From FEN-1279 sp964400285 (GTDB lineage: Bacteria > Bacteroidota > Ignavibacteria > Tepidaquicellales > Tepidaquicellaceae): a stretch of 37,532 nt of DNA. How positions within the stretch are numbered: position 1 is the first letter of the stretch; every line of letters starts with the position of its first letter. The position numbers were made by a program, and so were the translations under genes. The notes below the pieces were generated by a model, which worked only from the letters and a program-made list of their open reading frames with translations, did no database searches and was not told the origin of the DNA. The stretch covers positions 1-37,532 of the forward strand of contig CAYNTK010000014.1 in the NCBI GenBank assembly GCA_964400285.1, in the 5' to 3' direction. This document shows, one piece after another, positions 24,676 to 32,969 of this stretch.

Positions 24676-26457
24676 TTAATATAATTTATTCCCTACAATC
24701 CTTAATGCTGTATTTATAATAATTCCATTCGGCTCTTCCGCTTGCTTTCTATTTATTTCCTTTTTCAAAGTTTCTTTATCTTCAATTATTGCTTTTTCCA
24801 AAACATTCTTTTGATACACAACGGTATAAGGATTTAAATATTTATATTCATATCTATTAATTAACTCCGAAAACTTCGGCATATTTTTAACCCACAAAAA
24901 TGATTTGTCATCCCAAAAAATTAATTTCCAATCTTTACTCTTACAAAAATAAGATATCACTGTCTGCTCCATTTCTTGTGGTGCCCTTACCAAATCTGGT
25001 GCAAGATAAATTGCATAATCTATCCCGTATTCTTCAAGCTTTTGTTCATATCCCGGTTTTTTAACGATTATCTGATTATATTTATAAAATATATCATCAT
25101 TTAAATTTCTACTGTCTATAAAATTTTTTCTATTAGGAAAATTCCAAACGAAAAATCCTCCCGTCCCAAAATGATTAAAAATCCTCTCTCCAATCTCCGT
25201 TACTTTTGTCTCTTTCATAAAATCGAACATTTGCGTCGGTATAAAATCGGAATTAATCCCAAATCCCGTAACTCTATAATATTTTAAAAACTTTAGATAT
25301 AAATCATTACTGCTTACTGTTGTTGTTAGAAAAATAAAAAATAAACTTAATGCAATTTTTATATGTGGCTTTTTAAATATAAAATCTTTTATTTTTTCGT
25401 CCTTTATTTTCTCGATGATATAATTTATTGCTACTACAATAAAAACAAATAAAATCAATACATAATCTACTGTAAACCTCATTGCCCTTACCGAATATAT
25501 CGCAAATCCTATAAACAATAACGCTGGAAATATATCTTTCTTTTTAAATGAATAATATAAAACAAATACTCCCGAAAATAACATTATCTTATAAAGTATC
25601 GAAACAAAACTATCATTATATTTATTGCTAAATGGTGATATCCATTCATTTACTGTTTCAAGCATCTTCATTTTTGTATGACTGTATGCATACAAATATG
25701 TCTGATAAAAATTCGGATTAACAAACATTACCAATACAGAAGCAAGAAATATCATTAGCAAACGTATTAATTCCGGTTTCGATAGTGGTATAATCTCATA
25801 AACTCTATTCCCCTTTTTATAATACATTAATACTTCCGAAAAAACATATATCACAAATAAAAACATCCCTGCTATTATTCCCATATGCATATTTGCCCAG
25901 ATAAAAAATATTAACGGAATAAAAAATAAGATTTTATAATTATTTCTATTTACATATCTGTATTGAACGATAATTAATAGCAATAATGAAAAAGCTAAAT
26001 ACGACATTAAATGAGGTCTCGGAGATAATCTATCTATTATAGCAAATGCAAGAAAAAATAAAGTTATTATACTGAATATATAACTGATTTTAAACTTCCT
26101 TAGAATTAATAAATATAAATAAAAAATCAAAAGCAATAATACAGTTCTTAATATCGAAATACCATTATAACCGCCAATAGTATACACAATGTATGTAATT
26201 ACATCCCATCCCCACTCGAATGGCATCCATTCCTGACCTTCCGTCATATATCCAAAAATATCCGTCGAAGGTACCTGATGAGTTTGTAGTATATATTTTC
26301 CAGTCGCAAGATGCCAAAATACGTCATCATCTCCAGTAATTTTAAAAGTAGTAAAGTAACATAAAAATAGTGCAAAAGTTATTAAGAGTATATAATTGAA
26401 AAGTGGATTTTCAATATAAATAGTTTTTATAGGTTCTTTTTTTTTGACTTTTGACAA
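24676..26457 (-). CDS. Multispanning GT-C-like membrane protein
   Basis: A 593-residue integral membrane protein with about eleven hydrophobic segments between residues 18 and 390, followed by a soluble C-terminal part. The first loop contains GDDDVFWHLATGKYI and the aromatic segment YMTEGQEWMPFEWGWDVITY. That D-acidic, WHLA-type pattern is common in bacterial membrane proteins related to dolichyl-phosphate-mannose (PMT/GT-C) glycosyltransferases. The C-terminal region includes GFFVWNFPNRKNFIDSRN. A role in glycosylating exported proteins or glycolipids is possible but not shown. It sits 27 bp downstream of the NHL lipoprotein gene in the envelope operon. Confidence 0.8.
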   Translation of the reverse strand: MSKVKKKEPIKTIYIENPLFNYILLITFALFLCYFTTFKITGDDDVFWHLATGKYILQTHQVPSTDIFGYMTEGQEWMPFEWGWDVITYIVYTIGGYNGISILRTVLLLLIFYLYLLILRKFKISYIFSIITLFFLAFAIIDRLSPRPHLMSYLAFSLLLLIIVQYRYVNRNNYKILFFIPLIFFIWANMHMGIIAGMFLFVIYVFSEVLMYYKKGNRVYEIIPLSKPELIRLLMIFLASVLVMFVNPNFYQTYLYAYSHTKMKMLETVNEWISPFSNKYNDSFVSILYKIMLFSGVFVLYYSFKKKDIFPALLFIGFAIYSVRAMRFTVDYVLILFVFIVVAINYIIEKIKDEKIKDFIFKKPHIKIALSLFFIFLTTTVSSNDLYLKFLKYYRVTGFGINSDFIPTQMFDFMKETKVTEIGERIFNHFGTGGFFVWNFPNRKNFIDSRNLNDDIFYKYNQIIVKKPGYEQKLEEYGIDYAIYLAPDLVRAPQEMEQTVISYFCKSKDWKLIFWDDKSFLWVKNMPKFSELINRYEYKYLNPYTVVYQKNVLEKAIIEDKETLKKEINRKQAEEPNGIIINTALRIVGNKLY

Positions 26458-26484
26458 TTTAAACTATTATTTTATTATAAAATT

Positions 26485-27549
26485 CTAATTATCGGTGGAT
26501 AATTTATATCTTAATATTCTATCATTTCCTGTATCGGCTATATAAACTACCCTATTGAAATATGAAACTCCTTTTGGATTTTTAAATATCGTTGTATCCC
26601 CGAAAGATTCCTTTAGTAGTTTTCCGCCATTATTAAATTTGTATAAATAATTTCTGTAGGAATCTATTACATAAATACTATAATTGTAATCCATCACTAT
26701 TGCATCGGGTGAACCGAATTTTATATTTACTATATCTTGAGTAGTCGATGTGTATTTTGGGTCGTATGTTCCGTTAGCCGAATTATACATAAAATATATT
26801 ACCTTATTCAATTTACTCGTATCTTGTGTGCTTCTCGAAATAATAAAATCTGTTGTGCTATTTCTTATTGTCAAAATTGATGAAACATTTTCTATAGAGT
26901 AAAAACTATTACCCGAAGTTTGAAAACCATTTAATACTGTTAATTCAATTACCGAATCTCTTCCCTTCACTTTTAACAAAGCATTTCCAGGGTCTATGTT
27001 CAATGGGTCTTCTGGTCCTATTCGAGCAATTAAAAAACTATTATCTGAAAATGTAGTAATACCTGTGAACTTTCTGTATTTATTAGAACTCGGTGTCGGT
27101 CGCATACTCGTAAGTAATCTCACTACAGGAGTATTCTGATTTAATACTCCTCCACCTGCAACAACTTTTAATCTAAACACAATGCTTGTCGTATCCAAAG
27201 TTGCTATTGAATCACAAATAATCAGTAAATCGAAATTTCCATCTTGTGCTATCTTTTTCGGAAATACATTGTTGTTAAAATAAAAAGTCCCATATCTTCC
27301 ACCTGCAACATCCATCTGTACTATACTATTATTTTTCGTATCGGCTATATATATTATCTGGTCTCCTCCGGCAAATACTGCTTCAGGTTTATTAAATCCT
27401 GCCCATATCGGATTTTGTAAAACATAAACAGTGTCACTTATATTTATATTTCCGGTATTTGTTATTGGAAATGTTGATAAATCGAGTTTATCACCACATC
27501 CTGAAAACCAAAGAACAATTAATAATAAAAACAAAATATTGAATTTCAT
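26485..27549 (-). CDS. NHL-repeat beta-propeller lipoprotein
   Basis: A lipoprotein of about 354 residues from the preferred start. The start chosen is the internal ATG at 27547-27549, because it begins directly with a signal peptide MKFNILFLLLIVLW and lipobox FSGC. The longer frame (from 27588) adds a 13-residue charged extension with no clear purpose. The mature part has NHL-type propeller motifs, clearest at the ends: NKPEAVFAGGDQIIYIADTK near the N-terminus and FNRVVYIADTGNDRILRYKL at the C-terminus. It is probably anchored in the outer membrane. It lies between the PorV/PorQ gene and the GT-C-like membrane protein gene, all co-directional. Confidence 0.82.
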   Translation of the reverse strand: MKFNILFLLLIVLWFSGCGDKLDLSTFPITNTGNINISDTVYVLQNPIWAGFNKPEAVFAGGDQIIYIADTKNNSIVQMDVAGGRYGTFYFNNNVFPKKIAQDGNFDLLIICDSIATLDTTSIVFRLKVVAGGGVLNQNTPVVRLLTSMRPTPSSNKYRKFTGITTFSDNSFLIARIGPEDPLNIDPGNALLKVKGRDSVIELTVLNGFQTSGNSFYSIENVSSILTIRNSTTDFIISRSTQDTSKLNKVIYFMYNSANGTYDPKYTSTTQDIVNIKFGSPDAIVMDYNYSIYVIDSYRNYLYKFNNGGKLLKESFGDTTIFKNPKGVSYFNRVVYIADTGNDRILRYKLSTDN

Positions 27550-27599
27550 TATTCTTTTTTTTATATATCTTATGAATTCATTCATCACAATAAAATATT

Positions 27600-28631
27600 T
27601 TATTTCGGAAATAAAATTGTTAATGAAAATCTCTGTGCAAATCCAAGTTCTTTAAATTGAGATATCGAATAGTCCAAATTTGCTTTTGCAAAAGATATCG
27701 GAAATATCACACCCGCACCCGCTGAAAAAGATTCTGCATCTACATTGAATTTATAACCACCCCTCAAAAATAAAAAATCTTTATATGCATATTCACCACC
27801 TATACTAAAATTTTCTGCATTATCATTCGGACTATTTAACTGTATACTCGTTGTTACTCTGTTATTTTTATTCATATATGGCTCGAACGCAAACCCTATC
27901 TTGAATAATGTTGGCGGTGGAAATTTTTGAAAATTATTTGCTACCCTTCCACCAATTAAATTTACACTTCCAGTTGGTGCTACCTGACCACCAAAATTCG
28001 AAATCATAACTGCAAACCGAGATGTACCAAGTCCTGTCTTATAATATGTTGCTAAATCTCCAAGTACAGTTTTCATTTTAAGCTCACCAAGATTTTCTTC
28101 TACATATTTTATTGTTGCTCCAAATGAAAATTGGTCTGTCATTTGTCTCGCAAAACTTAATCCTACAGCCAAATCCGAATACCTGAAATAATCTCCTGTA
28201 CCCTCCGGTTGGAATTCGGTTGTTACCTTCATATCTTCTGTCCTAAGCGAAGTTACGCTTAATCCCAATGCATTACTTCCAAAATGATAAACTCCTCCAA
28301 AATGCTCCAACCTCGTATCCACAAACCATTGCGTATGTGTAAAAGTAAGTCCATTATCTTTAAATAATACAAGTCCCGCAGGATTGTAATGCAAAGATGA
28401 TAAATCGTTCGCTACTGCTACGTATGTCTCCCCCATTCCTGTCCCTCTTGCACTATTTCCTATCTTGAGAAATTGCAATGATGATGTGCCAACTCTTTGA
28501 CCACCAAGATTTGGAAATAGTTGAGCAAATAAATTATTTGTAATAAGCAATAAGCATATAACAAATATCGAACCGATTTTAAATCTTTTATTTTCCAATT
28601 TGTGCATTTTATTAAACTTCTTATCTTTCAT
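27600..28631 (-). CDS. PorV/PorQ-family outer-membrane protein (T9SS-associated)
   Basis: A 343-residue outer-membrane beta-barrel protein. The signal peptide ends near NNLFAQ. The characteristic start of the mature protein is GTSSLQFLKIGNSARGTGMGETYVAVANDLSSLHYNPAGLV, shared with PorV (LptO) and PorQ/UPF0164 proteins. In Porphyromonas gingivalis PorV binds T9SS cargo and delivers it to the surface attachment complex. The rest alternates aromatic strands, closing with FGFAQRFSLTILFP-like barrel strands. It lies 19 bp after the TonB receptor gene and before two envelope genes, with T9SS cargo genes on both sides, consistent with a cargo-specific shuttle. A second in-frame ATG at residue 9 is possible. 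Confidence 0.87.
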   Translation of the reverse strand: MKDKKFNKMHKLENKRFKIGSIFVICLLLITNNLFAQLFPNLGGQRVGTSSLQFLKIGNSARGTGMGETYVAVANDLSSLHYNPAGLVLFKDNGLTFTHTQWFVDTRLEHFGGVYHFGSNALGLSVTSLRTEDMKVTTEFQPEGTGDYFRYSDLAVGLSFARQMTDQFSFGATIKYVEENLGELKMKTVLGDLATYYKTGLGTSRFAVMISNFGGQVAPTGSVNLIGGRVANNFQKFPPPTLFKIGFAFEPYMNKNNRVTTSIQLNSPNDNAENFSIGGEYAYKDFLFLRGGYKFNVDAESFSAGAGVIFPISFAKANLDYSISQFKELGFAQRFSLTILFPK

Positions 28632-28650
28632 TTATCAACTAATATTTAAA

Positions 28651-31515
28651 TTACAATTTAACTGTAAAACCAAATTTTATTTGTCTTGGTGTCAAATATC
28701 TCGCCGGATTATATGGAAATGGGTCGAGTGGTGCCTGTAAATCCGGGTATAATGGGTCATTCCAGCTATTTGGTGTTGGGTCTCCGTATTCATACGCTCT
28801 GCCTGTAACTGGATTTAATATTGTCGAATTCTTATTATTCAATAAATTCTTTACCGAAAAATTTAATACAAAATCTAATCCATATATATTAATATATTTA
28901 TCGAAATCCAAATCTATATAAAACCAATAATCACCAACATTTCCGTTTAGATTATCATAATCGGGTGTATATTCTGGTCTTCCATTCTCGAGATATCCTG
29001 TTAATAGTTGTGGTGTATATCTCTTTCCCGATTGAAAGAATATTCTGGTTTTAAAATTAATATCGTCGAGTATATTTTTACCAAATCCAAAAATCCCTTT
29101 TCCCTTCTGAAGCGAAAAGAAAAGATTTGAACTTATTGTTATTGGTCTATCCCAGCTTAAAAAATTTTCCTGTATAGTTTCTTGTGCACCCCTTGTTGCA
29201 ATCAGATAACCTTGTTCGGCTGTCGAGCTTTTCCCCGTTGCTACCGAATATGTAAAATTAAATTTCCCGCTAAACCATCTCCCTATCCTTTTCTTATACT
29301 CTAATTCAATTCCGCGTGTCCTCGCATAATCTTGATTAAAATAACTTATAAAAGATTTCCCTATATATCTGCCACTATTAATTATAATACTTCTTGTTGA
29401 AATATAATCGTAAATATTTTTATAATATGCAGTTATCGTTAGCACATCATCGTTTGTAAACTGATTTCTTATCCCAAGTTCATAAGATACCGTTGTCTCT
29501 GGATTGAGATTTGGATTTCCAAATTTTTGAAATGTCGATTGTGCTGATTGTGGATTTAACTTCGCATATACAAATTGTGGCTTTGGTCTCTTTGAAAATT
29601 GTCCGTATGAAAAAAACAAAGTCTGATTATTTGTAATCGGGTGCGAAATCCCAAGTCTCGGTGATAATCTCGCTTTCCAATGTCTTCCAAATAGCGTATA
29701 TGTATCTTCTTCGTATTTTCTTCTTAACTCGTCTGGAATTGTTACTACTGCTGGATTTTTTACTGCATCATCTACGAATTTCCCCGGAAACCAATAATCG
29801 AATCTTAAACCATAATTTAATATCATCCCCTTAAACTGTAATGAATGCTGTGCGTATGCTGAACCGAATGCAGGATATACTTTATATACATCATTATTCA
29901 ATCCCATTGGTTTTACCCACGGCTGGTATATATCTATCAATTGCATCTCCTGAAAACTTGTTTCTATTCCCGCTTTCAATTTACTTTTCGGTGTAAAATT
30001 ATTTGTAAAATCTGCTTTCGCTGAATACTCTATTACATAATGGTCATGCCAAGTATACGAATTTCCTATATCATAAAATCCATCTCCTGGTATTATTCCC
30101 GTTCTTAATGAATCTATATAATAATATACAAATGGTGGTTTCACTATATCGAACGGCTCTAAATACTCATCCCAATTTTTTCCATTCGCATCTGCTCTTA
30201 GATTTGTATAAAATCTGCTTAACTTTAATTCATAAAATGATTTTGGACTTGTTGTATGTGTCCATATTAATGTATGAAAAATCGAATTAGATGTATAAGT
30301 ATTTGCATTTCCTAATATATCCTGATATACAAATTGATATCCGGGTGATGGCTCTACATACTCCAGATTATTTTGTAATGAAGTAGAACTTTGATTTATC
30401 GAAACTGACTGATTATAAGAGTAAGAAAGCTTCATTTGTGGTGTGAATCTCCAAGTTAACTTTCCAAGCCAATACCAGTTATTATCCTGTCTCGGTGCAA
30501 ATCGCGTCCCAAAAAATGTCGATGAATATAATTGAGATGCTTTCCCTTGAATCCCTGTATAATCTCCTTGTGTCTTTAATCTGTTAACATAAAAACCATC
30601 TGAAAGCCCCATAAAAAAATTTCCGAAAAATGTAATCTCTCCGGATGGTTTTATCTTAAACGCATCGAATAAATATTTCGTTATTGGCTCAGGTCCACCT
30701 ATGTTAAACTCTACTATATCCGTATTAAAACTTGAACCATCGTTTTTCTTTAATCCAATATTATCTCGCGAATACGATAAAAATATATTATACTGACTCC
30801 ACTTTCCCTCTTTCGTCCTTGCACTTATTACTCCACTTGTCGCTTGCCCAAATTCTGCATTATATCCTCCCGTTATCACTTCGACCTCTTCGAGTGAATT
30901 CGCCGATAACTGCAATCCTATCCCAGTTCCCGAAAGCGGGTCTTGAACATTAATTCCATCGAGCAAAAATGAATTCTCATAGTTTCTCCCACCTCTTATA
31001 TATAGTTCATTATTATCCTTCACAACTCCTGCTTGTTGAGTTACTACATCTTTTATATCAGTTACAATGGATTTTTCCAATTCTTCACTCGTTACTATAT
31101 GCGAACTCGATGTCATCTCGATATCCAGCAATGGTCTATCTCCTATAACCACTATCTCTTGGTCAACTGTGTAAGATGTAATCTTTAATTCGATATTTAA
31201 TTCTTTCTCTTCTCCTCTTGAAACTTTCACATTCGTATATTCCACCGTTTTAAAACCTATATACGATACCTGCAATGTATATGCTCCCTCTGGAACATTC
31301 TCTATCCTGTATTTACCATCTATATCTGAAACCGCTCCAAGATATGAACCTTTTATTTTCATTGTAACACCCTCAAGTGGTGATTTCGACGAATCCGTTA
31401 CCACTCCGTATATAATTCCATTATTTGCTTGACCAAATACACTTGCGGTGAAAATTCCAAAAAATAAAACAAGTAAAAGATTTCTCATAAATATTTTTAA
31501 AATATATAATTTCAT
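28651..31515 (-). CDS. TonB-dependent receptor with carboxypeptidase-regulatory-like N-terminal domain
   Basis: An outer-membrane receptor of about 954 residues. After the signal peptide (ending TASVFGQ) comes a carboxypeptidase D regulatory-like domain (GVVTDSSKSPLEGVTMKIKG, DGKYRIENVPEGAYTLQVSY). The plug domain has VTSEELEKSIVTDIKDVVTQQ and YIRGGRNYENSFLLDGINV. A 22-strand-type barrel follows, ending FGFTVKL. The start is uncertain. ATG at 31515 avoids overlap with the upstream gene; the longest frame starts at 31533 and the shortest at 31488, which also begins a good signal peptide. The ligand is unknown; it is not clearly SusC-like. Located in the middle of the envelope operon, 19 bp upstream of the PorV/PorQ gene. 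Confidence 0.93.
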   Translation of the reverse strand: MKLYILKIFMRNLLLVLFFGIFTASVFGQANNGIIYGVVTDSSKSPLEGVTMKIKGSYLGAVSDIDGKYRIENVPEGAYTLQVSYIGFKTVEYTNVKVSRGEEKELNIELKITSYTVDQEIVVIGDRPLLDIEMTSSSHIVTSEELEKSIVTDIKDVVTQQAGVVKDNNELYIRGGRNYENSFLLDGINVQDPLSGTGIGLQLSANSLEEVEVITGGYNAEFGQATSGVISARTKEGKWSQYNIFLSYSRDNIGLKKNDGSSFNTDIVEFNIGGPEPITKYLFDAFKIKPSGEITFFGNFFMGLSDGFYVNRLKTQGDYTGIQGKASQLYSSTFFGTRFAPRQDNNWYWLGKLTWRFTPQMKLSYSYNQSVSINQSSTSLQNNLEYVEPSPGYQFVYQDILGNANTYTSNSIFHTLIWTHTTSPKSFYELKLSRFYTNLRADANGKNWDEYLEPFDIVKPPFVYYYIDSLRTGIIPGDGFYDIGNSYTWHDHYVIEYSAKADFTNNFTPKSKLKAGIETSFQEMQLIDIYQPWVKPMGLNNDVYKVYPAFGSAYAQHSLQFKGMILNYGLRFDYWFPGKFVDDAVKNPAVVTIPDELRRKYEEDTYTLFGRHWKARLSPRLGISHPITNNQTLFFSYGQFSKRPKPQFVYAKLNPQSAQSTFQKFGNPNLNPETTVSYELGIRNQFTNDDVLTITAYYKNIYDYISTRSIIINSGRYIGKSFISYFNQDYARTRGIELEYKKRIGRWFSGKFNFTYSVATGKSSTAEQGYLIATRGAQETIQENFLSWDRPITISSNLFFSLQKGKGIFGFGKNILDDINFKTRIFFQSGKRYTPQLLTGYLENGRPEYTPDYDNLNGNVGDYWFYIDLDFDKYINIYGLDFVLNFSVKNLLNNKNSTILNPVTGRAYEYGDPTPNSWNDPLYPDLQAPLDPFPYNPARYLTPRQIKFGFTVKL

Positions 31516-31516
31516 T

Positions 31517-32893
31517 TTACAGTCCAAATTCATTAAATAGTATATGTTTTATTAACTGCTTCGAAACAAGTAAATCACTATTCAAATAATATATGGGCAT
31601 CGTAAAAAATATTACGTTCGGATTATTTATTGGGCTCTTAATTGCTACATCAAAAAACATTGTGCATGTAGGTGGAACTGGTCTATACGGCGGTAATTTA
31701 TATAATACTTTACTATTTCCCGATGTATATATACCTCTCGTCGTTGCAATAGTGTAACTTATTTTAAGCTGTGGATATGAAGGGTCCATTGATATCAATG
31801 TATCTATTGGTAGATTAATACTTTGATAACATTGCGTAATACTATCTATTGGCGCAAAATTAATCGAAAAACTTTGTATGTTATCTGGAAATCCCGCCGA
31901 CCATAAAATTTTCCCACCACTAACTGCATAATACGGAAGCGAACTCCTCGCAAGCGAATAATTTGCATCATTTGATGTATTTGTTCCGCCCTTATTTCCA
32001 CTCCATATTACTATCTTATATAATTTTAACGTTTCGATAAACATCGGATTTATTATCTTTGGTATCAGTTTCCCATTGTTTGATTTTATATCGAGTACAT
32101 CATACTTCACCGTATCCATCGCATTTAAAAAATAATTATCCAGATTGGTTGGCTCTCCTGTTACCAAAGGCATATCTTTAATTAACAACACTCTTCCTGT
32201 AACATTTCTTACATAAAAATATTTTGTGCTATCTACTGGCATCCTTACTATATTGCTAAATGAACCCGCATTATCCTGTGCTTTCATATAAACGCAATGA
32301 TTTCCCATTGTAAGTCCGCTGTCTTTCGTCAATGTCATTATATTCAATGTCCCCGATATTCGTCTGAAATTATTTGTATCGTCTAAAGAATACCAATAAT
32401 ATTTTATCGTTCCATTTCCATCAGGGTCTGTTCCTGTCCACATTACAGAAGCAATCGGAAATATTGTATCAGGTAATTCTGTCCCAGGATTGAATACCAT
32501 TGAAGGCGGTGTATTTATTACTGGATATAATGTCGATGCTGGTGTCGGGTCAATAAATCCTTTATCATCTACCGCCGATACCCAGAATTTCAATATCGTA
32601 TCCTGAGAGTTTATCTGTATTATAAACGTGCTATCGTTTTTCGTTGTATATGACCAACTTAGCGAATCAAACGAAATTCTAAAACCAACAACAAATCCAT
32701 TCGGACTATCTCCCCACCACGATACATATTTTATCGTTGATCCCGGTGCAATCGTATCTCCCGGCATCGAAAATACTGTCAAATATGTTTCGGGTGGTTG
32801 ATGATTATTTGGTCCCGTCGCTGGGTCTGAACAGGAATTAAATAATCCAAATCCAAAAATTATTATAATTAATGCTAAAAAATTTTTAATCAT
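31517..32893 (-). CDS. Secreted lipoprotein with Ig/FN3-like repeats
   Basis: A 458-residue lipoprotein: the lipobox is FNSC at residues about 18-21, after a short hydrophobic signal. Residues about 35-225 hold two immunoglobulin- or FN3-like units, seen in the repeated W-x-xxDPDG/SPNG pattern (VSWWGDSPNGFVVGFRIS, and MWTGTDPDGNGTIKYYWYS). The rest, about 230-458, resembles a Rossmann-like or GATase-like alpha/beta domain (YDVLDIKSNNGKL, YKIVIWSGNKGG, GGKILWSAGF). No catalytic triad is evident to me. It is immediately upstream of the TonB receptor gene and may be its surface partner. Confidence 0.75.
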   Translation of the reverse strand: MIKNFLALIIIIFGFGLFNSCSDPATGPNNHQPPETYLTVFSMPGDTIAPGSTIKYVSWWGDSPNGFVVGFRISFDSLSWSYTTKNDSTFIIQINSQDTILKFWVSAVDDKGFIDPTPASTLYPVINTPPSMVFNPGTELPDTIFPIASVMWTGTDPDGNGTIKYYWYSLDDTNNFRRISGTLNIMTLTKDSGLTMGNHCVYMKAQDNAGSFSNIVRMPVDSTKYFYVRNVTGRVLLIKDMPLVTGEPTNLDNYFLNAMDTVKYDVLDIKSNNGKLIPKIINPMFIETLKLYKIVIWSGNKGGTNTSNDANYSLARSSLPYYAVSGGKILWSAGFPDNIQSFSINFAPIDSITQCYQSINLPIDTLISMDPSYPQLKISYTIATTRGIYTSGNSKVLYKLPPYRPVPPTCTMFFDVAIKSPINNPNVIFFTMPIYYLNSDLLVSKQLIKHILFNEFGL

Positions 32894-32969
32894 ATAAAAT
32901 GATTTTATTATTATTTTATTTCAAATGCGCTCTTTACATTCGAATCCTTTACTCTACTAATTCTATATA

